This document shows positions 56,817 through 64,000 of a DNA stretch of 64,000 nucleotides, piece after piece. The stretch spans positions 124,001-188,000 of the forward strand of contig JAUIGN010000002.1 in assembly GCA_030430075.1 (NCBI GenBank). The letters are read 5' to 3'. Position numbers and translations under genes: made by a program. The stretch comes from a bacterium. GTDB lineage: Bacteria > Planctomycetota > Planctomycetia > Pirellulales > Pirellulaceae. How positions within the stretch are numbered: position 1 is the stretch's first letter; every line of letters starts with the position of its first letter. The notes under the pieces were generated by a model that was not told the DNA's origin, ran no database searches, and saw nothing but the letters and a program-made list of their open reading frames with translations.

Positions 56817-59800
56817 TCAACTCTCGGAATCCTCGTCGTCTAGCTTGGCAAAGAATTCGTCCCGGACATCCTCATCCTCCCGTTCGAAACGCACCGCGGC
56901 CCGGGCCAACAAGCGATCGTCGCCGGCTGGCTTCAAGACCGCACCTCGACCGGCGCGGCGGGGCTCGTTGCCGAGCCACGCCTCTGCGTCGTCCGCGTCT
57001 CGATCGCCAGCCAGCCTGACGCTGGTGGCCGCCGGCCTGGTCAACGTACGCGGGAATTCAGCGAACAGCCGGTCCGCCGCGGTTTGATCAACGGGCAGAC
57101 CAAGACCGACTGCCGCGCCACGCGGGGCGGTCGCTCCCAGGTCCTCGAAGTGACGGTCCGCCAGTGCTCGCCGGTCGGCGGCCAACGTGCCGGCCATTAC
57201 ATGGTCGCCGTGGACGGACGGGTCCAGATCTTGATATCCAAGCACATGCCCCAGCTCGTGTGCGATCACCGTCACCAGGTCCATTCCGCTGCTTGCCGAG
57301 CCGGACGACAGCCGCCAGCCGTAGCCGGCTCCGTCATCGTCCACCCAGATTCGCGGCGTGACCATCGCTCCCAGGCCGAGGAGCGGATGCGGCAAGTCCA
57401 ACACAACGGCCTCCACCCCCGCCAGCCGCGCGGCGGCCGTGGCGTCGATCTCCGCCCAATAATCGACCGCCGCGGCCAGATACGGTTCGATGCGGTCAAC
57501 CGACAGCCGGGTCGGCGCATCCGCGGCGGCACCGGCCGGTTCCGCGTGCAGCGGACCGAGTCGTTCGATGCGAATCGCGTCCGCAATCAGATTGCCGTCG
57601 GCAGCCGTGTCCGACAACGTCACGGTCAACGTCCCGCCGGCGAACGCGGTCAACATCGTCAAGTCCCGGAACACCGTACCCTGGACAGTTGTCGTCGTGC
57701 CCAGGCCCCCGGCAGCGGCATCGGCCGGCGATCGCTGCTGGTTGATGACCACGCTGGGCCCGGCCGAGGTCACGTAGGTGGCGTTGGTGGCTCGATTGAA
57801 GTACGGCGTCCAGGTCGTCGACACCAGGTAGTTGCCGGCCGGCAGACCGTCGAACGTCCAGACCGCGGTTTGCGTCGGGCCGCCAACCGCGCTTTCACTG
57901 ACGTCGGCGACTCCGTCATCACCACGAAACCCCTGGTTGGACCACCGCTGCAAAGCCGCATCCGGCTCGCTGTACCCCGGGTCGGCATTGTCGACGATCA
58001 GTGCATGGGTCACGTCCGCCGCGAGGTTGAAGCTGAACGGCGACTCGTCCGCGTCATTGGTACCGAACGACAGCGTGCCGGCCTTCGCGCCCGCCGTTGC
58101 CGCGTCAACGGTCACCGTAAAGGTTGCCGTGACGCCCCGAGGCAACGCCTGATTGACGCCGAAATCACCGGCGGTCACGGAAAACTCTCCGCTTGTTTGA
58201 ATCGGCTGCAGAATCAAGTCGGCCGCGCCGATGTTGGTCACCGTAAACGTCCTGGAGAGGCTGCCACCGGTTATCACGCTGCCCAGGTCGGCCGTCGTCG
58301 TCCCACTAACCACGTCGTACCCGGTCACGTCTTCGGTCACCTGAATCTCCGCGCCCACAAACCGCTCGATGCGAATCGCGTCAATGATGACGTTCCCGGT
58401 GCTGCTGCCTTCCAGGTCGACGCTCAGCGTGTTGCCGCTCAGTTCGAAGATGCCCAGGTGTTCCCAGGCCCGCCCCTGGTCGTGAAGATCGTTGGGTGCC
58501 AGCCGTTGGTTCCTGAGGGCCGTGACGGGGCCGCCGACAATGCCGCCGACCTCGTACGGGGCGGCCGAAGCACGGTTCGAAAATGCGGACCAGGTCGCCG
58601 ACACCTGGTACACATCGCCGGGCGCCAACCCGCCGAAGGAAAAGGTTGCCGTGCCGATCTGACCGGCGCCAATTTCCTTGACGTCGTTGAGGAATCCCTG
58701 CCCGTTCCAGAGCTGGACGCTGCCGCTGTCCGTGTACGACGTTCCACCCGGCAGCGGCCCGGCGTTGGGCAGGTTGTCGATGATGGTCACGTCCGACACG
58801 ACCTCACCCGCGATTGCAAAGCTGAACGGGCTCTCATCGGCATCGTTGTTATCAAACTCGACCGTCCCCCCAAACGCCCCGATCGCGGCGGCGTCCAACT
58901 GGATCTCAAACGTCGACGTCGCGCCGGGCGCCAGTCCCGCCGCCGGATTGGGCGTGAAACTCTGCGTCAGCGAGAAACCGTCGATAGCCGCCAACGAGGC
59001 CGCCAGCGAGCCGGCGTCCAGCGTCAGGTTGCTGGTCCCCGTGTTGGTCACCGTGAATCGATGCGTCAGTGGAACGGCCGTCACTCCGAAATCAAAGTTG
59101 CCCCCGTCATGGATGTTGGGCGAGCCCGTCACCTGAATCTCCGGGCCGTGGGTCGGCAATTGCTCAATCCGGATCGCATCGGCGATGATGTTCCCGTCAG
59201 CGTCATCGTCAAGTGAAACGCGGAGCGATCCACCGACGACCCGCACGATCCCCAGGTCCTCCCAGGCGACCCCCTGGTCGCTGAAATCGTTGGGTGCAAC
59301 CCGCTGATTGATCTCGAGGCGGACCGGACCGCCGACAATGCCGTCAATTGTGTAGGGCGCGTCGGTCGCCCGATTCGAGAATGCGGTCCAGGTCGCCGAC
59401 ACGCGATAGGTACCGCTGGCCAGTCCCGTAAAATCCCACTGCCCGGTCTGCGGTGCGCCTCCCGGGATTCCTTCATCAACATCCCGGATGCCGTCGCCGC
59501 CGGCAAACCCCTGGCCTGTCCATCGCTGCAACGCACCGGCCGGTTCGCTGTACCCGGGATCGTCGTTATCAATCACCGTCACAAGCGGCTCGGCAGTCGC
59601 TTCCAGATTGATGTGGAACGGACTCTCGTTCGGATCGGCGTTACCGACCTGCATTTCACCTCGGAAGCGATCGACGCGGGTCGGCGTGAACGTAACCGTG
59701 AACTCGGCGACGCCACCGCCAGGTATCGGGCTGGCTGGCGTCACCGGGCCGGTCAGTGAGAAACGCAACGGCAGCCGGATGCCGGAGACATCCAGATCGA

Positions 59801-62800
59801 CATCACCCAGGTTGCGGATTTGAAAAACACGATTCAGGGGAGCCCCTAAATTCGTGGTGCCAAAGTCGACCGTACTGGCGCCGTCGACCAGGACGACGTC
59901 GTCGCCTCCGCCAACGGCCTGGTCAGTCCCCAGGTCAATCAATTCGATCTCCGGTTTGCTATCGATACGCTCGATCCGCACCGCGTCGGCAACCACGTCG
60001 CCCGTCGAACTGCTCGCCATCCGGACCGTCAACGTCCCGCCGTCGACCCGCACCAGATCAAGGTCTTCCCACCAGGTTCCGTCAAAATCGAAGTCGTCCG
60101 GTGCCCGGCGTTGATCGACGGTCACGGTCCGGTCTCCTCCGCCAATCCCAACCAGCGTATAGGGTGCATCGACGGCCCGCTGCGGCTGTGCGGTCCAGGT
60201 TGCCGAAACCCGATACAGGCCGGGCGCCAGGCCGGTGTAGGTAAAGTCCGCCCCATCGCCGGCGACGGGGGGGTGCGTGGCATCCACACGGTTCAAGCGT
60301 CCCTGGCCAACGTGCGTCAGCAGTCCGGTTTGAACATAGTGGGGCGCCGGGTCTTCGTTGTTGAGGATCGTTACCTCCTCCAGGTGGATCGCGTCCGCCG
60401 TGACGACGCCGGCGGCCCCGGTATCGGTCAGGGTCACGGTCAGGCTGCTCGCCGTCGCCGTGAAGATCCCCAACCTTTGAAAATCAGTCCCCGAGACAAC
60501 GACATCCCCGGCGGGTGCAACCCGCTGATCGACAGCGACCGTCGGCGCACCGGACACACCGGCAAGGCCGTACGGCGCGGCGGCTTCACGATCGGGCCCC
60601 GCCACCCACGTGGCGGCAAGCCGGTACTGGCGACCAGGCACCACGGCGAAGGTCCAGGTCGCCGAATTACCTGTCGCCGTCGAACTGCGATGAGCGCCTA
60701 AGAAGCCCCCGCCGTTCACGGTAAATGTTCCGCTCAGTACGGCCACGTCATCGTCGCTCACGCTCGTCGAGAGAGGCCTGAGCACATCGCCGACCAGGTC
60801 GATTTCAAACGGGTTCTCCGAGAAATCGGCCAGGGGGATCCTCAGCGTCCCATGAAACACGTCGACCATACTGTCGCTCAGCGTTACGGTGAAGTCATCG
60901 AAACCACCTGCCGGCACCACGTTGGCCAAACCGCTCAGGCTGAACCCGATCGGCACGTGCGGCGTTCCCACCGCCATGTCCTGGGCCCCATCGTTGTAGA
61001 TCCGCAACGTGCGTGTCACGGTTCCGCCATTGAGCCACGTCTGACCGAGATCGACGGAACTGCGGCCGTCGAACAGTTCAACCTCGGGGCCGGCGGTGAC
61101 GTCCGCCACCCGCGCTTCCGGATCGACCAACTGCTCGATTCGGACCGCGTCGGCAATCACCTGACCATCCGCTCCGGTATTACTCAGACGGACCACCAGC
61201 AGGTCGTCGCCGCCAGTGGGATCGACCGTAAAGACCCCCAAGTCGTCCCACACCGTGCCGTTCGCGGCGAGGTGGCTGGGCGCGTTCTGTTGATTGACAT
61301 GTACGGTAATCGGCGAACTTGCGGCACCATCGATCACGAACCGTGCGTTGGTCGCTCGATTGGGTGACGGCGACCAGGTCGTCGACACGCGGTAGCGGGC
61401 TCCCGGAGTCAGGTTGCGAAACTCCCAGGTGGCGACTTCGGTCGGAACCGTGGGCAGGTCCTCGGCCGCCGCAAAGTGGACGCCCCGCTGAAAGCCCTGT
61501 TGATTGGACAGTCCCGAACCGGTCACCTGGAAACCGGACGTGGCCGCAAACCCGCTTGGATCCTGGTCGTCAACAATCTGCCAACGCGACACCGTTGCAG
61601 CGAGCCGAAAATTGAAGGGCGTCTCGTCCGGATCCAGGCCGGTGACCGCCGGACCCGGCAGCGACGGCACCGAACCGGTCAGGAAGCTCATTTCGCCATC
61701 AAAGGTGCCAGGGTAACCGGCGTCGAGGCGAATCCGCACGGCCATTTCGTCACCGGGGGCCAGCGTGAATGCAGACGTCCCCGTCGGCAGCTCGGGCACT
61801 CCGCCGACCGCCGGGCTGGTAAAGTCCACCAGGGTAAAACCGGCCGGAATGGTCACCGGCTCGCGCAGCACCAGATCGCTCCCCCCACGATTGCCGATCG
61901 TCAGCGTCTTGACGACAGGACTGCCGGGCCAGGTTGCGGAAAAGACGAGCGTACCCGTATCGTCCGGGATGTCGATCCCCCCGTCGCTGACGGCGATATC
62001 GGGCAACGTCGTCTGGTACGGTATCTCCGCCCTGTCTGCCAATAGCCGTTCAATCCGCACGGCATCGGCGATCACAATTTCCTGCGGTCCGCCGGCCGTG
62101 TCGAGCAGCTCGACGGTCAAGCGACAGCCGGCGGTCGGATCACAATTGGACAACGTGTAGGGGCCGCCCAAATCGACCCACTCGGCCGCCTGAGCAACAA
62201 ATCCGCCCAACGCCAGCGGCGTCATCGTCTGATCGATCGTGACGGCGCCAAGCTGGCCGGCCTGGCTGGAAACCAGGAACGGGGCGGCTGTGGATCCGGC
62301 ATTCCCAGGCTCGGCTTTATAGCTGGTGGAAACCCGGTAGGTGCCGCTGGGTAGGTGGTCGAACGTCCAGATCGCACGTTCTCCGTCTCCATCGCCGGGC
62401 GTCCACCGGTCATCACCTTGAAAACCGTCACTGTTGGGCCCCAGCCAGTCGGCGCCGACCAGCATGAACTGCGGATCGCCGTTGTCCACAATCGAGTGGT
62501 TAGCAACCACGCCGCGGATCTGCACGGTGAATGGGTCATAGGACGCGCCCGGATCGTCGTCCGGAAGCGGATTCACGCCGGCACCCATCTTGGTGGCAAA
62601 GCCTTCGTCAACATCATTGCTGAAGATCCGCAACTCGACCGGGAAATCCCCGTGACCGTCGCGGCTTGCATCACCCGGGAAGGGGTCGGTGAGGGCATCG
62701 AGCGTCACGCTGAACGTGTACGTCCGCCCGGGAAGCACGATGACCGGCATGGCGAAGGAAGGCAATGCGCCGGGAAGGCTCAGTGAGACGTTCGGAGGCA

Positions 62801-64000
62801 CCGCAACTGGATTCGGTTCGCCGGGCACGGTGAGGTCCACATCGTAGATCTCCAACGGCAGGTCACCGTCGTTGGTAATAACGAAACTCCGCGACAGCGG
62901 ATCCCCGACCGAAGTCACCATGTCGACGGTACTGCCCCCGTCTGTCATCGCCTCGTTTCCCTGGCGGAGAGTCAACTCCGGTCCGTCTGAAATGCGTTCG
63001 ATGCGGATCGCATCAGCCAGTACCTGACCATTGGCTACATCGCTCAAACGAACCGCCAGGGTGTGGCTGGTGATACGAAAGAAGCCCAACTGTTCCCAAC
63101 GCGCACCGGCGTCCTCGAAGTCATTCGGAGCCAACTGCTGGTTGACATCGGCTGTGGCCAGCTTGAAGGCGTCGTCGAAGACCGTGAACGGCGCGTCCGT
63201 GGCGATCGTCTGGTCGATCGGGTGCGAAGGGGGTGACGGCCAGGTGGCGGCCACCCGATAGGTGCCGGGCTGAATTCCCTCGAAGGTCCAAGTGGTCGTG
63301 TTGGGCCCCGGCGGTATCGCCTGGTAGTGCCACAGGTAGTCGCCGGCGAATCCGGCTGCACCCAGCTCCTGATTCCAATGGGAGAAATGGCTGATATTGT
63401 CCACCGCCGTCGTTGGCGACGCGTGAAACGTGTCGTCGCCGTCGTCGAGGATTCTGGGCGGCTGATTCGCGGCAATCAGCGTTTCGATGCTCTGGTACGT
63501 CGCCCCCCCAAGACCTTCTGCCGAAATCGAAAACCCTGTATCGCGCACCGGCCGTCCAAACGATTCGAAGAACAGGCGATCACCGGGCGGAATCGGTTGT
63601 CCTGGATCTGGAGCGTGGCCATCATCGGGACCGCCGACGAAAGGGTCATTGCCGTGCACGTTGCGAGCAACCGGCGACCCGTTCGCCGGGACGTTGCCGC
63701 CGACGACCAGCGGATCGATGTAGAGATTGTCATTGAACTGACTACCGACCACGTTTTCAAACATGCTGGGGCTGGTCGCCGCGTGTTCCCCGCGACGGGC
63801 CAAGGTGACGTGCTGGCCGCCGGCAATCCCGCCGAAAATGTCCATCGGCTTGTCGAGCAGGTCCATGTCGATCATCGACGGCGCATCCGCAAACCGCAGA
63901 TCGACCGTATCGTTGCCGTTCAGATCGGTCAGCGTATCGTTGCTGGCCCCCGTGCCGTCCGCGGCCGCCCCTGGTTCCAGGCGAAAGACGTCGTCTCCGG
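56817..64000 (-). CDS. Giant secreted protein with golvesin-like and choice-of-anchor-D repeats and a terminal protease motif (5' end cut)
   Basis: The frame is open to the window end, so the N-terminus and its signal lie outside; at least 2393 residues are visible. The first ~130 have hemolysin-type text (MFENVVGSQFNDNLYI), as in planctomycete surface proteins. Then eight golvesin-like domains follow, each with text such as SGTYRVSATWTA, ATDAPYTI, INQRVAPNDF, WEDLGIVRV and ADAIRIEQL. They alternate with choice-of-anchor-D-like domains (RTFTVTNIGAADLIL, ADESPFSFNLA). The C-terminal ~200 residues hold HELGHVLGYQD, the HExxHxxGxxD zinc motif of matrixin-type metallopeptidases. It converges with the nirB gene, about 95 bases away. 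Probably a surface or secreted adhesin or protease; its target is unknown. Confidence 0.88.
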   Translation of the reverse strand, partial: GDDVFRLEPGAAADGTGASNDTLTDLNGNDTVDLRFADAPSMIDMDLLDKPMDIFGGIAGGQHVTLARRGEHAATSPSMFENVVGSQFNDNLYIDPLVVGGNVPANGSPVARNVHGNDPFVGGPDDGHAPDPGQPIPPGDRLFFESFGRPVRDTGFSISAEGLGGATYQSIETLIAANQPPRILDDGDDTFHASPTTAVDNISHFSHWNQELGAAGFAGDYLWHYQAIPPGPNTTTWTFEGIQPGTYRVAATWPSPPSHPIDQTIATDAPFTVFDDAFKLATADVNQQLAPNDFEDAGARWEQLGFFRITSHTLAVRLSDVANGQVLADAIRIERISDGPELTLRQGNEAMTDGGSTVDMVTSVGDPLSRSFVITNDGDLPLEIYDVDLTVPGEPNPVAVPPNVSLSLPGALPSFAMPVIVLPGRTYTFSVTLDALTDPFPGDASRDGHGDFPVELRIFSNDVDEGFATKMGAGVNPLPDDDPGASYDPFTVQIRGVVANHSIVDNGDPQFMLVGADWLGPNSDGFQGDDRWTPGDGDGERAIWTFDHLPSGTYRVSTSYKAEPGNAGSTAAPFLVSSQAGQLGAVTIDQTMTPLALGGFVAQAAEWVDLGGPYTLSNCDPTAGCRLTVELLDTAGGPQEIVIADAVRIERLLADRAEIPYQTTLPDIAVSDGGIDIPDDTGTLVFSATWPGSPVVKTLTIGNRGGSDLVLREPVTIPAGFTLVDFTSPAVGGVPELPTGTSAFTLAPGDEMAVRIRLDAGYPGTFDGEMSFLTGSVPSLPGPAVTGLDPDETPFNFRLAATVSRWQIVDDQDPSGFAATSGFQVTGSGLSNQQGFQRGVHFAAAEDLPTVPTEVATWEFRNLTPGARYRVSTTWSPSPNRATNARFVIDGAASSPITVHVNQQNAPSHLAANGTVWDDLGVFTVDPTGGDDLLVVRLSNTGADGQVIADAVRIEQLVDPEARVADVTAGPEVELFDGRSSVDLGQTWLNGGTVTRTLRIYNDGAQDMAVGTPHVPIGFSLSGLANVVPAGGFDDFTVTLSDSMVDVFHGTLRIPLADFSENPFEIDLVGDVLRPLSTSVSDDDVAVLSGTFTVNGGGFLGAHRSSTATGNSATWTFAVVPGRQYRLAATWVAGPDREAAAPYGLAGVSGAPTVAVDQRVAPAGDVVVSGTDFQRLGIFTATASSLTVTLTDTGAAGVVTADAIHLEEVTILNNEDPAPHYVQTGLLTHVGQGRLNRVDATHPPVAGDGADFTYTGLAPGLYRVSATWTAQPQRAVDAPYTLVGIGGGDRTVTVDQRRAPDDFDFDGTWWEDLDLVRVDGGTLTVRMASSSTGDVVADAVRIERIDSKPEIELIDLGTDQAVGGGDDVVLVDGASTVDFGTTNLGAPLNRVFQIRNLGDVDLDVSGIRLPLRFSLTGPVTPASPIPGGGVAEFTVTFTPTRVDRFRGEMQVGNADPNESPFHINLEATAEPLVTVIDNDDPGYSEPAGALQRWTGQGFAGGDGIRDVDEGIPGGAPQTGQWDFTGLASGTYRVSATWTAFSNRATDAPYTIDGIVGGPVRLEINQRVAPNDFSDQGVAWEDLGIVRVVGGSLRVSLDDDADGNIIADAIRIEQLPTHGPEIQVTGSPNIHDGGNFDFGVTAVPLTHRFTVTNTGTSNLTLDAGSLAASLAAIDGFSLTQSFTPNPAAGLAPGATSTFEIQLDAAAIGAFGGTVEFDNNDADESPFSFAIAGEVVSDVTIIDNLPNAGPLPGGTSYTDSGSVQLWNGQGFLNDVKEIGAGQIGTATFSFGGLAPGDVYQVSATWSAFSNRASAAPYEVGGIVGGPVTALRNQRLAPNDLHDQGRAWEHLGIFELSGNTLSVDLEGSSTGNVIIDAIRIERFVGAEIQVTEDVTGYDVVSGTTTADLGSVITGGSLSRTFTVTNIGAADLILQPIQTSGEFSVTAGDFGVNQALPRGVTATFTVTVDAATAGAKAGTLSFGTNDADESPFSFNLAADVTHALIVDNADPGYSEPDAALQRWSNQGFRGDDGVADVSESAVGGPTQTAVWTFDGLPAGNYLVSTTWTPYFNRATNATYVTSAGPSVVINQQRSPADAAAGGLGTTTTVQGTVFRDLTMLTAFAGGTLTVTLSDTAADGNLIADAIRIERLGPLHAEPAGAAADAPTRLSVDRIEPYLAAAVDYWAEIDATAAARLAGVEAVVLDLPHPLLGLGAMVTPRIWVDDDGAGYGWRLSSGSASSGMDLVTVIAHELGHVLGYQDLDPSVHGDHVMAGTLAADRRALADRHFEDLGATAPRGAAVGLGLPVDQTAADRLFAEFPRTLTRPAATSVRLAGDRDADDAEAWLGNEPRRAGRGAVLKPAGDDRLLARAAVRFEREDEDVRDEFFAKLDDEDSES
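57540..63400 (-). repeat. Eight golvesin-like protein repeats, mostly ~800 bp composite period
   Basis: The end of each golvesin-like unit encodes ADAIRIE(R/Q)-like text; these ends lie near 57563, 58366, 59160, 59966, 60375, 61136, 62048 and 62996. Most are about 760-950 bases apart, one golvesin plus one choice-of-anchor-D domain. The 59966/60375 pair is only ~410 apart, so an anchor domain is missing there. The units are diverged, not identical in DNA. Confidence 0.8.

Noticed and set aside
57084..59216. Long plus-strand open frame (710 codons) opposite the giant gene
   Set aside because: It is rich in Arg, Gly and Val, without any domain, and mirrors the strongly biased codons of the real gene on the other strand.

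Overview
The window is GC-rich, densely coded bacterial DNA that almost certainly comes from a planctomycete. The main reason is the set of planctomycete-type families: DUF1549/DUF1553, DUF1592-type c-heme proteins, DUF1552 and DUF1501 proteins, a formylglycine sulfatase, a very large golvesin-repeat secreted protein, and glucosylglycerate-type solute genes. No rRNA, tRNA, CRISPR array or complete insertion sequence was recognised. The genus cannot be decided from the sequence alone.

Layout. 1-12.4 kb: a co-directional block of exported proteins with stop/start overlaps. It holds two DUF1592-DUF1552 pairs, a DUF1553 protein cut by the window edge, a DUF1501 protein and one secreted protein of unknown family. 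12.7-18.5 kb: a two-domain sialidase-like/FAD oxidoreductase, a decayed glycosyl-hydrolase gene and a sulfatase. 18.6-21.1 kb: two futalosine-pathway menaquinone genes (MqnB, MqnD) and an RNase HI with an N-terminal zinc-ribbon-like segment. 21.4-28.7 kb: a divergent cluster with a GpgS-like transferase, a GH13_18 phosphorylase, two GT-B transferases and a HAD phosphatase. It probably makes and recycles glucosylglycerate-type compatible solutes. 29.3-36.1 kb: a secretin-like protein, a second DUF1501 protein, a fused CoA-transferase and an outer-membrane protein. 36.4-43.7 kb: a minus-strand run with a calcineurin-like protein that has lost its first metal motif, an ABC ATPase, a 1038-residue lipoprotein, a MobA-like nucleotidyltransferase, an XdhC protein and a small monooxygenase. 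44.3-46.8 kb: an ArsM-like methyltransferase and a lipase-like hydrolase. 47.1-56.7 kb: a nitrate assimilation cluster of a NarK transporter, a DmsBC-like iron-sulfur/membrane protein, a NasA-type reductase and a NirB-NirD fusion. 56.8-64 kb: the C-terminal part of a giant secreted protein with eight golvesin-like units and a terminal HExxHxxGxxD motif.

Two dispersed non-coding repeat families run through the window. One has a shared leader followed by arrays of GAGACCCGCGCCGAGC units and occurs at four intergenic loci (about 21.1, 28.9, 36.2 and 49.2 kb), with a different period and copy number at each. The other carries a hairpin core, GTCATGCTGTGCATGAC, and occurs three times (about 4.0, 16.9 and 43.95 kb), each in the gap upstream of a plus-strand gene. 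They are the least explained structures here.

All names rest on motif and family recognition by eye. No database search was run.
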